From CBDAPX01 sp965198725 (GTDB lineage: Bacteria > Pseudomonadota > Alphaproteobacteria > Rhodobacterales > Rhodobacteraceae), in contig CBDAPX010000001.1 in assembly GCA_965198725.1 (NCBI GenBank), forward strand, positions 2,976,001-3,040,000: a stretch of 64,000 nucleotides of DNA, given 5' to 3'. The first letter of the stretch is position 1. Each line of letters opens with the position of its first letter. A program made the translations under genes and the position numbers. The notes beneath the pieces are model-generated. The model was given only the letters and a program-made list of their open reading frames with translations, had not been told where the DNA came from and did no database searches. Shown here one piece after another: positions 51,817 through 61,835 of this stretch.

Positions 51817-52983
51817 TCACGTTTGTGCGCGCCGCGCCGCCAACAGGACGTGCACCACAAACCCGGCCATGAAGACCAGCATCATGGTCAACGCCAGCCC
51901 CGTGTACCCGGCGATGGACAAAACGGCGACCATGATCGGGGTCCCGATTGTGTTGCCCGTATTGCCTGCCTGCGCCATGGCCCCGTTGGATTTCGCGCGA
52001 TCCTCTGCCGTTTGGTTCAACTGTGGCACCGCCGCGAAACTCGCCCCCTGCACCAGCCCCATGAACCCGGCCATGACGATGCAGGCCACCGGATCGTCCG
52101 GGTCCAGCCACAGCCAGATCATCGACGCCGCGCACCCGACAAAGCCAATCTCAATCACCCGGACCGCGCTGGTTTTGGACAACAGCCAGACCCCCAGTGT
52201 CAAAGAGGACAGGATGCTGGCCAGCGGCATCGCCCCCATCACCAAGGCCCGCACATTGGCGTCGATATAGGGCGGCAAAACCGTCAGAACCGAAACAAAG
52301 CAGGTCGTGTAAAACAGCCACCCTGCCGCCGGCGCGCTGAGGGATGGCGACCGGTAAATCGACCAATGCAAGGCCGGCAGGCCCTGCAATGACGGGAACG
52401 GCACCCGCTCTGGCACCGGCACGTCGCGCAAGGCGACCTGCAACCCGATGGCCAGTCCCGCCATGATCACCGCATGCGCCGCAAAGAGCGCCAAAACCCC
52501 ATACGCCTCGACAAACGGCCGCCCGATCCACGCCAAAAGCGCAAAGGCCACGCCAAAAAAGGTCCCCCACAAGGTCAGTGTCGCACCGCGATGCCGCTCG
52601 GAACTGATCTGGGCAATCAACGTTGGTGCCGCAACGACCAGCCCCAGATGCGACAACCCCTCCACCATCCGCGAGGCCAGAAACCAGCCATAGGGCAAAT
52701 GCAACGCCTGAACCGCCGACATCGCGGCCCCTACCCACAAGGCCATCACCAGCGTCCGCCGAAAGCCAAAAGAGGCCACCGCAGAGCCCGCAACCACTCC
52801 CAACAAAATGCCCAGGAAGCCCACAAGCGACACGGTAAACCCAATCCCTGCACCCGCCTCCGGGTAAAGCTCTGCCATGCGGTCAAAAACCACACTGATT
52901 TTGCCATATTGCGCCGCGGCGCCCAAACCGGCCGCCCAAATGGCCAGGATCAGACCCCACCGGGTCTCGTCAGGTTGTGTCAT
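51817..52983 (-). CDS. MFS transporter
   Basis: This 388-residue major facilitator has twelve predicted helices; the inter-helix 2-3 loop has FGFRRTLV in place of the classical GxxxDRxGRR. I start at MTQPDETRWGL, one base after the methyltransferase stop (TGACATG), implying coupling. The substrate is unknown. The last residues lie next to the uvrA SOS box. Confidence 0.85.
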   Translation of the reverse strand: MTQPDETRWGLILAIWAAGLGAAAQYGKISVVFDRMAELYPEAGAGIGFTVSLVGFLGILLGVVAGSAVASFGFRRTLVMALWVGAAMSAVQALHLPYGWFLASRMVEGLSHLGLVVAAPTLIAQISSERHRGATLTLWGTFFGVAFALLAWIGRPFVEAYGVLALFAAHAVIMAGLAIGLQVALRDVPVPERVPFPSLQGLPALHWSIYRSPSLSAPAAGWLFYTTCFVSVLTVLPPYIDANVRALVMGAMPLASILSSLTLGVWLLSKTSAVRVIEIGFVGCAASMIWLWLDPDDPVACIVMAGFMGLVQGASFAAVPQLNQTAEDRAKSNGAMAQAGNTGNTIGTPIMVAVLSIAGYTGLALTMMLVFMAGFVVHVLLAARRAQT

Positions 52984-52984
52984 G

Positions 52985-53545
52985 TCAGGTTTTCCGTGCA
53001 AGCGCCCAGGCACAGATTGGCATGTCCGAGTCATTCTCTAACGGGTCTTTATCCGGATCATAGACCGGTGGCCAGTCCGCTTCGAGGTTCCGCGCCGCCG
53101 CGTTCCGATTGCCCCATTGCTCGGCCACGATCGCATCCTCCTCAAACCCGGCCTCGATCAACAGGTTCTTCAACCCCCGCGCCGACCAGCGCGAGTTGTC
53201 CATGGGGGCTGCGTGAAACGGAATGAAAAACGGCACCGCGACCCAGAAATACCCGCCCTTGGGCAGCATCTTGCGCACGTTCTTGGTCGCGGCATAAGGC
53301 CGGTCCAGATGCTCCCACACCTGGTTGGCGAGGATCAGATCAAACTTCAACGGTTTGCCCGCCTCATCCAAATACGGTCCGGCGCAGATATCAAACTTGG
53401 GATACAAATACTGCGTGTAAGACGCAAAGGTGAACATACGCCCCCACTTGCCTGAAATCTCGGCAACTTTCAGATGTTCCGCCCCCAACGATTTGATCAT
53501 CTGGCGGCTCGATTTCTGCATTATGACGCGGTTCAGACTGACCAT
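52985..53545 (-). CDS. Class I SAM-dependent methyltransferase
   Basis: This 186-residue protein has the methyltransferase motif IV region FDLILANQVWEHLDRP (about 72-87) and motif VI GGYFWVAVPFFIP. The motif I glycine loop is weak (LKVAEISGKWG), so only moderate certainty attaches to catalytic function. GGGAGG precedes ATG 53545. It is coupled to the MFS gene downstream, hinting that the methylated product could be transported, but this is speculative. Confidence 0.8.
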   Translation of the reverse strand: MVSLNRVIMQKSSRQMIKSLGAEHLKVAEISGKWGRMFTFASYTQYLYPKFDICAGPYLDEAGKPLKFDLILANQVWEHLDRPYAATKNVRKMLPKGGYFWVAVPFFIPFHAAPMDNSRWSARGLKNLLIEAGFEEDAIVAEQWGNRNAAARNLEADWPPVYDPDKDPLENDSDMPICAWALARKT

Positions 53546-53572
53546 GCACACCTCCCACCCCATCCAACATGA

Positions 53573-53598
53573 AAGGGCGCCCGAGGTCGAGCGCCCTT
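53573..53598 (-). terminator. Hairpin downstream of lpdA
   Basis: AAGGGCGC (53573-53580) and GCGCCCTT (53591-53598) form an 8-bp stem with a 10-base loop between lpdA and the methyltransferase gene on the same strand. The T-run is poor. Confidence 0.6.
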
Positions 53599-53633
53599 GT
53601 CTTCTTCTCTTTCAAAATACTCTCGCCGAAGGC
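53599..53633. repeat. Dispersed intergenic repeat, copy 2
   Basis: CTTCTTCTCTTTCAAAATAC followed by CTCGCCGAAGGCG aligns with copy 1 at 14577-14632: both have a CTTCTT-rich tract, TCAAAATAC-like core and a CGCCG/AGGCG inverted stretch. The unit sits just after lpdA, between it and the hairpin. Confidence 0.55.
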
Positions 53634-53646
53634 GATCCGACGCCTG

Positions 53647-55041
53647 TCAGAAATGGATCGCCCGACCATAAGCGTCGAGCACACTTTCATGCATCATCTC
53701 GCTCAGCGTGGGATGCGGGAAGACGGTGTGCATCAGGTCTTCTTCCGTGGTCTCCAACTGGCGACCGACGACATAGCCCTGGATCAATTCGGTGACTTCG
53801 GCACCCACCATATGCGCGCCCAGCAATTCGCCCGTCTTGGCGTCGAATACGGTTTTGATCATGCCTTCCGGCTCACCCAGCGCAATGGCCTTGCCGTTGC
53901 CGATAAAGGGGAAGCGACCCACTTTGACGTCAAAGCCCAGCTCCTTTGCCTTGGCTTCGGTATAGCCGACGCTGGCCACTTGGGGATGGCAATACGTGCA
54001 TCCGGCAATGCTCTCGGGTTTGACCGGATGCGGATGACCGCCAGCAATCATTTCGGCGACCATAACGCCTTCGTGGCTTGCCTTATGCGCCAGCCACGGT
54101 GCCCCGGCGATATCGCCAATGGCCCAAACACCGTCAACGCCGGTCCGGCAATAGGCATCTGTGACCACATGGGTCCGATCAACCGTCACGCCCAACGCTT
54201 CGAGACCCAGCCCCTCGACATTGCCGACGATGCCCACGGCGGAAATCACCGTGTCAAACTCGTGCTTTTCCACCTTGCCGCCGGTCTCGATATGCGCGGT
54301 GACCTTGCCCTTGGCGCTGTCGAGCTGTTTGACCATGGTTTTTTCCATGATCTTCATGCCCTGTTTGACAAAGGACTTCTTGGCGAAGGCGCTGATCTCG
54401 GCATCTTCGACCGGCAGAACCCGATCCATCACCTCGACCACGGTCGTATCCGTTCCCAACGTATTGTAAAAGCTTGCAAATTCGATGCCAATCGCGCCTG
54501 ACCCGATCACCAGAAGCTTTTTGGGCATCCGGGGCGGCACCAGCGCGTGCTTATAGGTCCAGACCAAATCACCATCCGCCTCAAGGCCTGGCAGTTCGCG
54601 GGCGCGCGCGCCTGTGGCAAGGATGATGTCTTTGGCGGCCAGTTCTTCGGTCCCTTTGTCGGTCTTGACGCTCACCTTGCCCTTGGCGGTGACCGTCGCC
54701 TCGCCCATGATCGCGGTGACCTTGTTCTTTTTCAAAAGATGCGTGACACCAGAGCTAAGCTGTTTAGCAACGCCGCGGCTGCGTTTGACAACCGCGTCCA
54801 GATCATAGCCGACACCATCCGCCTTCAGACCAAAATCCTTGGCCCGCTCCATCAGGTGGAACACCTCTGAAGACCGCAGCATCGCCTTTGTCGGGATGCA
54901 GCCCCAGTTCAGGCAGATGCCCCCCATATGCTCGCGTTCCACGATGGCCGTGTTCAGCCCCAATTGCGCGGCACGGATGGCGGCAACATAGCCACCGGGG
55001 CCCGCGCCAATAACGATCAGATCAAAGGATTTAGCAGCCAT
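53647..55041 (-). CDS. lpdA: Dihydrolipoyl dehydrogenase
   Basis: This flavoprotein is the E3 component that reoxidises lipoamide in 2-oxo acid dehydrogenase complexes. The 464 residues have the FAD motif VIGAGPGGYVAAIRAAQLG, the redox disulfide GGICLNWGCIPTK (about 40), the NAD motif VIGSGAIGIEFASF, and the C-terminal HPTLSEMMHE with the catalytic His. I start at MAAKSFDL with GAGGGGAAG upstream. No E1/E2 genes lie in this window. Confidence 0.96.
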   Translation of the reverse strand: MAAKSFDLIVIGAGPGGYVAAIRAAQLGLNTAIVEREHMGGICLNWGCIPTKAMLRSSEVFHLMERAKDFGLKADGVGYDLDAVVKRSRGVAKQLSSGVTHLLKKNKVTAIMGEATVTAKGKVSVKTDKGTEELAAKDIILATGARARELPGLEADGDLVWTYKHALVPPRMPKKLLVIGSGAIGIEFASFYNTLGTDTTVVEVMDRVLPVEDAEISAFAKKSFVKQGMKIMEKTMVKQLDSAKGKVTAHIETGGKVEKHEFDTVISAVGIVGNVEGLGLEALGVTVDRTHVVTDAYCRTGVDGVWAIGDIAGAPWLAHKASHEGVMVAEMIAGGHPHPVKPESIAGCTYCHPQVASVGYTEAKAKELGFDVKVGRFPFIGNGKAIALGEPEGMIKTVFDAKTGELLGAHMVGAEVTELIQGYVVGRQLETTEEDLMHTVFPHPTLSEMMHESVLDAYGRAIHF

Positions 55042-55172
55042 GTCTTCCCCTCGGCGCAGGCGGTTCAAAAATATAGTTTAGCCTTAAACTATTTTTTGAA
55101 CGGCTTCAATCCGGCCCGATTGCGACATTTCGGACCCTGCGTCACTTTGGTAACGCGCTCACAGATTCGGCG

Positions 55173-55207
55173 CAAACAAAAGGGCCCTGAACCATGTTCA
55201 GAGCCCT
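55173..55207 (-). terminator. Rho-independent terminator of the DUF924 gene
   Basis: On the minus strand a 12-bp stem (one G-U) closes a 3-base loop and is followed by TTTTGTTTG. Arms are 55196-55207 and 55181-55192. Confidence 0.9.
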
Positions 55208-55230
55208 GAATTTGCTGTCTCTTGGTGGGA

Positions 55231-55812
55231 TCAGGCCGAAACCGCCTCCAGCTCGCGGACGCCGCCGCCATAGCCACCATTGCTGACATATTCCGCTTCC
55301 GATCCGCTCGACCGGCGCGACAGGGCTTCGTTCCGTGTCGGGAATCGGCCAAACTTGCGGATCACTTCGCGATGGGCCCGCGCATGCAACATGTTCTTGT
55401 CACCGGTTTCCGGCATCCGTTCACAAAAGAGCCGCACACAGCGATCCTGATCGGTCAGGTTTTCCGAATGCATCAATGGCATGCAAAAGAAGTGGCGAGC
55501 CGGCTCGTCGATCTTAAGGTCCCAACCTTTGCGTATCGCACCTTTGGCCGCGGCCCGTGCCGCAGTGTCTGAGACAAACGCCTTGGCTGTACCGCGAAAC
55601 ATGTTTCGGGAAAACTGATCCATCAAGATGATGTAGGCCAGTGTTCCGCTGGGATAGGTCAGCCAGAGCGAGAACGCGCCTTCCTGTGCCCTGTTCCACG
55701 TCTCTTCGAACTTGTCGCGAATGTCTTGGTCCAGCGCGTCGCCGCCTTTGTACCAGCCTTCTGCACCGACCTCGTCCAACCAGTAGCTCAGTATATCTTC
55801 CGGCCCAATCAT
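55231..55812 (-). CDS. DUF924 family protein
   Basis: This 193-residue protein is a soluble helical DUF924 member, with the typical DQFSRNMFRGTAKAF, FFCMPLMHSENL and a C-terminal GRFPTRNEALSR. The fold is TPR-like and no enzymatic function is established. I start at MIGPEDILSYW (GGAG upstream) rather than the ATG 18 codons earlier. It has its own terminator. An 11-bp palindrome GTTACAGTAAC at 55877-55887 lies upstream and could be part of its control region. Confidence 0.88.
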   Translation of the reverse strand: MIGPEDILSYWLDEVGAEGWYKGGDALDQDIRDKFEETWNRAQEGAFSLWLTYPSGTLAYIILMDQFSRNMFRGTAKAFVSDTAARAAAKGAIRKGWDLKIDEPARHFFCMPLMHSENLTDQDRCVRLFCERMPETGDKNMLHARAHREVIRKFGRFPTRNEALSRRSSGSEAEYVSNGGYGGGVRELEAVSA

Positions 55813-55919
55813 CGGGGTCACTCCGTTACCTGCCGCCCAGCGTGTGTTTCCAGTTTTACATAGCATTTACACATTCGTTACAGTAACAATTTGCTACAGA
55901 TGCGACAGCACTGCGAGGA

Positions 55920-57191
55920 TTATGAGGCAGCGTCACTGTCTTGTTCCTCCAAATCCGTCTCAATGGCGTATTCTTGCGCAAATTCCACGGCAACGGCGGT
56001 ACCGGTGGCCAGGATCGGTGCCATGACACCTGTGTCCTCGACCGGAATGGTGGCCCGCTGAGTCGTGCGGTATGCGCCGTAGAGGACCAGAACAATCAGC
56101 AACACAGCCACGAACAGGAAGAAGCCCGGTGGTCCAAAGATGTCGTCGCTCATCAGCCAACCGGTGATCAGCGACCCTGCAATCGCCCCCAGACCGTTGA
56201 TAAACACCAGGCCGCCAGAGGCCGCCGCCATGTCATCGTGATCGAGGTAGTCGTTGGAATGCGCGATCAGCAAAGAATAGAGCGGGTTCGACATACCCCC
56301 GATCAGAAAAGCCGCGCCAAGCAGTAGGTAATAATTGCCACCCAGCAACATACCAATCACCGCGCCAACGGCCCCGATGGCCGACACAATGATGATCAAA
56401 AGCCGGCGATCCATACGGTCCGAAATCCAGCCCAACGGGTACTGGAGCACCAAGGCTCCGATGTAGAACGTGGCAACAAAGGTGGAGATTTGGGCCAACC
56501 CCAACCCGGCGCGCGAGGCATAGACCGAGCTCATGCCGAACATGCTGGCAAAGACGCCCCCCAACAGGAACATGCCGACACAGCCCAAGGGCGTGATCCG
56601 AAAGAGCTCTTTGAGGCTCATGGGATGTGTGGTGTCAAAGGCAGGTGTGGGGCTGATCGACAATAGGATCGGCGCAAACGAGATTGAGATCAGGACCGAG
56701 GCGATCACAAACTGTTCGTATCCCGACGGGTCCCCAACCAAAAGAAGGGCCTGAGATGAAACGATCCCGACCATCATCATGATCATGTAAGCCGACAACG
56801 CCTTGCCCCGGTTTTCGTTGTCTGCCGCATTGTTCAACCAGCTTTCCGCCGTCACATACACGCCCGAAAAGCAAAAGCCGATGATCACCCGCCCGATGAA
56901 CCACGGGATTGGATCAGCAAATGCAGGGTAAAGGATCATGACAGCCGAGATGAAAGAGGCCAGCGCGGCAAAGACGCGAACATGCCCGACCCGCCGGATC
57001 AGTTCCGGCGTCAGACGGGAGCCCCCCAGAAAGCCGATGAAATACGCCGACATGACGAACGACATCTCAAGAGTGGTGAACCCTTCAATCTCGCCCCGAA
57101 CCCCCAGCAAGGTGCCCTGCAATCCATTGCCAACCATCAGCAACATCATGCCCAGCAAAAGCGCCCAAGCGTTAGAGATGACCTGACCCAT
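55920..57191 (-). CDS. MFS transporter
   Basis: This 423-residue major facilitator has twelve helices, the loop sequence GGSRLTPELIRRVGHVRVFAA, AESWLNN near residue 117 (typical of YcaD/UMF-like MFS proteins), and an acidic tail (DLEEQDSDAAS). I start at MGQVISNAWALL, with AAGGAT upstream. The substrate is unknown; the YcaD group is sometimes called a putative amino acid or drug carrier. Confidence 0.86.
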   Translation of the reverse strand: MGQVISNAWALLLGMMLLMVGNGLQGTLLGVRGEIEGFTTLEMSFVMSAYFIGFLGGSRLTPELIRRVGHVRVFAALASFISAVMILYPAFADPIPWFIGRVIIGFCFSGVYVTAESWLNNAADNENRGKALSAYMIMMMVGIVSSQALLLVGDPSGYEQFVIASVLISISFAPILLSISPTPAFDTTHPMSLKELFRITPLGCVGMFLLGGVFASMFGMSSVYASRAGLGLAQISTFVATFYIGALVLQYPLGWISDRMDRRLLIIIVSAIGAVGAVIGMLLGGNYYLLLGAAFLIGGMSNPLYSLLIAHSNDYLDHDDMAAASGGLVFINGLGAIAGSLITGWLMSDDIFGPPGFFLFVAVLLIVLVLYGAYRTTQRATIPVEDTGVMAPILATGTAVAVEFAQEYAIETDLEEQDSDAAS

Positions 57192-57309
57192 CGCTACGAT
57201 CCTTCTGTCCAAGCGACGCAAATTCGTCTTGTAATCTGCATGACTGAGTCTTTGCCTTGCGTAAAGCTGATCTGCGACTTTGTGCGCGTCGCGAACAACA
57301 CTTCGCCGC

Positions 57310-58356
57310 TTACGGGATCAAAAGTGAGGAATCACCGTAAGAAAAGAAACGGTATTTCTCTGCAATTGCATGGGCATAGACGGATTTGATGCGATCATGT
57401 CCGATCAGGGCGGATACCAGCATCATCAAGGTCGATTTGGGCAGGTGAAAGTTTGTCATCAGCGCATCGGTCACGTGAAAGGTGAAACCGGGATAGATGA
57501 AGATATCCGTTTCGCCTTCCCAAGGGGCGATCTTGCCACCGCGCGCCGCACTTTCAATCAAACGCAATGCGGTGGTGCCCACCGGGACCACCCGTCCGCC
57601 TGCCGCTTTTGTCGCGGCAATCTCTGCGGCCGCCTCAGGGCTGACATGCCCCCATTCCGCGTGCATTTTGTGCGTCGTTACATCGTCGACCTTCACCGGC
57701 AGAAACGTACCCGCCCCGACATGCAGGGTGACATAGCTGATCTGCACGCCCTTGGCCTGTATCTGCGCCAGCAACGCGTCGTCAAAATGCAGAGACGCTG
57801 TCGGCGCTGCGACCGCGCCGGAATGTTTGGCAAAAACGGTCTGATAGTCTTCCTTGTCCTGTTCATCCGCTGCTCGCAGCCGCGCGATGTAAGGGGGAAG
57901 CGGCATCGCGCCCGCCTCGGTCAAGGCCGCGTCAAAATCGTCGCCCGTCAGGTTGAAGCGCAAAAACCCCTGTCCGTCCTGCGCCCCGGTCAGTTCGGCC
58001 GACAGGACTGCGGAAAACCGGATCACTTCTCCGACCCGCACTTTTTTGAGCGGCTTCAGCAAGACAGACCAAGAGCCATCCGACTGCGGGTCCAACAGGG
58101 TGACTTCGATCTTGGCGCGGGTCGTCCCCTCGGCGCCGATGCGTTGGCGTTCGCCGGTCAAACGGGCCGGAATGACTTTGGTGTTGTTCAGAACCAACCG
58201 ATCGCCCGCGCGAAGCCAGTTCGGCAAATCCGACACCCGCTGATCAGAGATCCGACTGCCCTCTGAAAACAGCAAGCGCGCGGATGTACGCGGTTTGGCG
58301 GGCCGCGTTGCAATCAGCCCTTCGGGCAGGTGGAAATCAAAATCGTCAAGCTTCAT
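57310..58356 (-). CDS. queA: S-adenosylmethionine:tRNA ribosyltransferase-isomerase
   Basis: QueA transfers the ribosyl of SAM to preQ1 in tRNA, forming epoxyqueuosine. The 348 residues contain DDFDFHLPEGLIATRP at the start, VLNNTKVIPARL, TLHVGAGTFLPVK and the C-terminal TNFHLPKSTLMMLVSA, all family signatures. It stands alone on the minus strand downstream of the AsmA-like gene with about 40 bases between. tgt is not in the window. Confidence 0.96.
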   Translation of the reverse strand: MKLDDFDFHLPEGLIATRPAKPRTSARLLFSEGSRISDQRVSDLPNWLRAGDRLVLNNTKVIPARLTGERQRIGAEGTTRAKIEVTLLDPQSDGSWSVLLKPLKKVRVGEVIRFSAVLSAELTGAQDGQGFLRFNLTGDDFDAALTEAGAMPLPPYIARLRAADEQDKEDYQTVFAKHSGAVAAPTASLHFDDALLAQIQAKGVQISYVTLHVGAGTFLPVKVDDVTTHKMHAEWGHVSPEAAAEIAATKAAGGRVVPVGTTALRLIESAARGGKIAPWEGETDIFIYPGFTFHVTDALMTNFHLPKSTLMMLVSALIGHDRIKSVYAHAIAEKYRFFSYGDSSLLIP

Positions 58357-58397
58357 GGGCGCGCCATACCGTGCAACGCCCCGTTTGAAAAGCCGGT

Positions 58398-61300
58398 TTA
58401 CCGCTCTTCGCGTACAGGATTTTGGTAACCGGTGTCATCGGGTTCGGAAGGATCTTCGGGTGGTGCGGTCGCCCGGAAAATGCCCCGCAAGAACCCCGGG
58501 GCAAGTGCCGAGAGCGGATTGACCGTCACATTCGGCTTCGACGCCGGTCCGACAAGGTTATAGTTGAACCCGATCAACCCCTCGCCCCGCCGCGAGACGA
58601 CCTGTCCAATGCCGTTGAGGAAATAGGCCGGGGAAATCACGCCCTGCATATTCATGAATTTACGCGCAACATCATAGCGCCCATCCATCGACAAGCCGAT
58701 TGAGGGGCCAACGGCGCTGCCTTCGAACAGGGTCAGTTGATCCGGGTCGAGCCGAAACCGTGCATCGACACGGCTGAATTGAATGCCCTGCCCTGACATT
58801 TCGTCCAACAACCCCACGATGCTGACGGCATTCAACAGCGCGGCCATCGCGGGCGCATCGTGGATGCTGGTGTTTTCGACCGTGAGTGTGCCGTCATAGC
58901 TGCCCTCATCCTCGACCGGGCGCAGGATCAGTTGGAACGTCCCGCCACGCGCCTGTGTCAGCAAGCCACCCGACTTCAGAACCCCGCCCGCGTCATTGGA
59001 CGTGATCCGGAACGCCAGTCGTCCGTTTTCGGGCACCAGATCCCCGTTCACCTTTGTCCGTCCGTTCAAACGACCCTGAAACGGGCCGCTCAGACCGCCG
59101 GCAGGATCGAACTGGCCGACAAAATCGGTCAGCGCCCATGTCTCTGTGATTTGAAGCTGATCCAGCACCACATCCAGCCGCTCGGGCGCGTCGCCACCAT
59201 TGGCTGAGGTGCCGAATTGGGCGTTCTGTAAATCCAGCGACCCGGACCGGATACGGATATTCGGCGACACACCCTTCCCGCGCCCCACGAGGTCGACCTG
59301 CGCGTTCAGCCAATTGCCGACACGAACACTGTTAAACCGGGCCAGTTCCAGACCACCCGTTGCTGACACATCCAAACGGCCCTCGACCGAAAGCCCCGCG
59401 CCCGACAGGTTGAGTGCATCGACGCCCGGATCTGGCCCCAATTGCGCCGACACGGACAAGTTGCCTGAATTGGACGCAGTTTTTTGCCAGCCCAGTTCCG
59501 GGATTTGAAGGCTAAGCCCAACCAGATCACTGTTCAGTGTCAGTCGTGGCGGGGCGCCTTTGCCCAAGGCCACTTCAAAGGTGCCAGAGCCAGCCCCGCT
59601 CAGCATACCGTCTGGCAGCCCGATCTCGAAGGCCTCAACCGTTTCGGGACCCAGCGCAATGGTGCCTGACACCGTGCTGGACCCATCCGCGCCCGGCCCG
59701 ATCTTCTGTGCCCATGCCACCTCGGCGGGTACACCGCTGATCGCGCCCTGACCGCTCAACGCCACTTGTGCGCTTGACGCGGTCAGGCTTAGCTCTTTGG
59801 CCACAACGGTATGACCCGGTACCAAAAAGTCCGAAGATACATCCCTCAGCGTCCCGTCGACGTGAAAATCGATCTCTTCAAACTGCACACGCTCTGCCAG
59901 TGGCAAGGCGATGGTTCCGATGGCGACGGCCTGCCCTTCGGCAACGCTCACCGGAAAGGTAACATCGCGCAGGATGCGCAGCGGGGGTTCATCCAATAAG
60001 GACAAGACCGCCGTCACATTGCCGGACGCACGCGCCCGCACGACGCCCGGCGCGCGTTTCTTGATGCCGACATCCGGGATGATAAAGGACGTACCCGAAA
60101 CATCGACCGCCCCGCCGGCGGGCGCCATTATCTGCCCTTTGGTGGTGGTGACAACAAACCGGCCGTCCACGAGGTTAAACATGCCTTCCGTATCCGAAAT
60201 CGGGGGCATCGTTTTGAGAAACCGGATGCTGCTGCCTTCAAAATCCGTGTTCAAATAGACAACGGGCTTGGCCCCCGGTTCGGACCGGACGGCGAATTGT
60301 CCATTCCGGATCTGGCCGCCTGTCAGGTTTTCCGAAACCCATTTTCGGGGCTTTGGGGACACCTTTTGCGGCCAAAGCTGCATCAATGCCTCGGGCGTGA
60401 TTGCATCCAGCGATCCGTCTAAGTCCAGATGCCAACCGCCCGTAGCGGCGGTCAAACGGGATTTTAGCAGGATGTTGGTGTCGGCATGTTCGACATACAT
60501 TTCCCCCAGATCGAGCTGGAAGGGATCCAGTTTCAGCCGAAAATCCGCCTGCGCCCCAACAAGTGTCAGGGGTTCGGCATAGGTATTCGCCGGATTGGTA
60601 ACAAGTTCGGAAACCGTAATCTGCGACACCAGCTCTTGCAGTGTGCCGCTGGACAGCCCGACCAGTTGTGCCGAACCGCTGGCTCGCCCGGTCAGCCAAT
60701 CGGACTCTACGGACAATTCGTCAAATCGGATGGTTTCCGTCACCGGATCAAATTCGAAATAGCTGCGTGCGCCTTGGAACGGGATGGGTCGCACCGCCTC
60801 GGTCGGTTGCAACGCACCGGCCCCGATATGCAGGCTGGCATTCAGCACGCCCAATGAGCCATCATCGCCAAGCGTACCGCGCATCGACCCCGAAATTGGC
60901 GCCCTCAGCGGCGTCAACCACGCCAGGGCTTGGGCTTGGCTTGCGATGTCCTGAGCTGGTACATCGGTGATGGAAACGCCGAAACTGGCCTGTGGCCCGT
61001 CAATCGCGCCTTCGTAGTTCAACTCCACCGTCGACACATCCGCGCCGCCCGCCAACACGGCCAGGTTCGCCGTCAGGCGCAATGTGTCGTCGAGCCGCGA
61101 TAGCTTGGCATAGCTCCCGTCGGCCAGCCAGGCGCGCCCCGATTGCGCATCCTCGTAGCGGACAGTCATGCCAGAAAGTTCAACTTCGGTCAGCGCCGAC
61201 AAAAGCGGGCTGTCGGTTTCGGCCTCGACCGTGTCCAACAGGTCCAACAGGCCTTCTGCCTCGCGCACCGGCGCTTCGGGATCGGCCAATACGACGCTGA

Positions 61301-61754
61301 CTTGTCCCTGTTCAGCGCGCTGAATGGTTGCAAACCCACCGCTGAGCCCGATGGTTTTGGGCCGGACCTGCCCTTGCAACAGCGGCCGCATGGCAAGGCT
61401 CGCCGTCGCCACTTGCAGCTGAACGACACGGGCACCGGACGGATCAAACAGGGTCAAATCCAACAGCCGCGCACGCGGGCGCCAGCCTTCGTTGATCACC
61501 ATCTGGATGTCGCCAAATTCAATGTCGAACCCGTTCAAGGACGATTCAAGCCAGGTTTCGACCCGGTCCAGCACCCAATCGGGGGCGCGGACGGTTTGAC
61601 CGACAATCGTCAACACCAGCACCACCGCGGCCACGGCGACAACCGTCACCACCCCGCCCGTCCAGGCGCAGGCGCGCAGCCAAACCGGCCAGCGCCGCCG
61701 GGTGACGGTCGTATCTGGGGCGTCCGCGCCGGGTATGTTGGATGACGGCGTCAT
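58398..61754 (-). CDS. AsmA/YhdP-like large envelope protein
   Basis: This 1118-residue protein has a cytoplasmic N-terminus, one transmembrane helix (about 28-50) and a long periplasmic region of repeated beta-strand segments. It resembles the YhdP/DUF3971-AsmA_2 family: WVLDRVETWLESSLNGFDIEFGDIQ near the start and the C-terminal VVSRRGEGLIGFNYNLVGPASKPNVTVNPL. Such proteins form lipid-conducting bridges between inner and outer membranes, as known for YhdP and TamB. The length is within the family range. It is divergent from the peroxiredoxin gene. Confidence 0.85.
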   Translation of the reverse strand: MTPSSNIPGADAPDTTVTRRRWPVWLRACAWTGGVVTVVAVAAVVLVLTIVGQTVRAPDWVLDRVETWLESSLNGFDIEFGDIQMVINEGWRPRARLLDLTLFDPSGARVVQLQVATASLAMRPLLQGQVRPKTIGLSGGFATIQRAEQGQVSVVLADPEAPVREAEGLLDLLDTVEAETDSPLLSALTEVELSGMTVRYEDAQSGRAWLADGSYAKLSRLDDTLRLTANLAVLAGGADVSTVELNYEGAIDGPQASFGVSITDVPAQDIASQAQALAWLTPLRAPISGSMRGTLGDDGSLGVLNASLHIGAGALQPTEAVRPIPFQGARSYFEFDPVTETIRFDELSVESDWLTGRASGSAQLVGLSSGTLQELVSQITVSELVTNPANTYAEPLTLVGAQADFRLKLDPFQLDLGEMYVEHADTNILLKSRLTAATGGWHLDLDGSLDAITPEALMQLWPQKVSPKPRKWVSENLTGGQIRNGQFAVRSEPGAKPVVYLNTDFEGSSIRFLKTMPPISDTEGMFNLVDGRFVVTTTKGQIMAPAGGAVDVSGTSFIIPDVGIKKRAPGVVRARASGNVTAVLSLLDEPPLRILRDVTFPVSVAEGQAVAIGTIALPLAERVQFEEIDFHVDGTLRDVSSDFLVPGHTVVAKELSLTASSAQVALSGQGAISGVPAEVAWAQKIGPGADGSSTVSGTIALGPETVEAFEIGLPDGMLSGAGSGTFEVALGKGAPPRLTLNSDLVGLSLQIPELGWQKTASNSGNLSVSAQLGPDPGVDALNLSGAGLSVEGRLDVSATGGLELARFNSVRVGNWLNAQVDLVGRGKGVSPNIRIRSGSLDLQNAQFGTSANGGDAPERLDVVLDQLQITETWALTDFVGQFDPAGGLSGPFQGRLNGRTKVNGDLVPENGRLAFRITSNDAGGVLKSGGLLTQARGGTFQLILRPVEDEGSYDGTLTVENTSIHDAPAMAALLNAVSIVGLLDEMSGQGIQFSRVDARFRLDPDQLTLFEGSAVGPSIGLSMDGRYDVARKFMNMQGVISPAYFLNGIGQVVSRRGEGLIGFNYNLVGPASKPNVTVNPLSALAPGFLRGIFRATAPPEDPSEPDDTGYQNPVREER

Positions 61755-61835
61755 CTTATCCGTTTGCTTACCTTTATTGTTGCCTGCCGCGGCCTAATAT
61801 GAAATTCACTTTTTCCCGCAGACCTGAGAGGCCCT

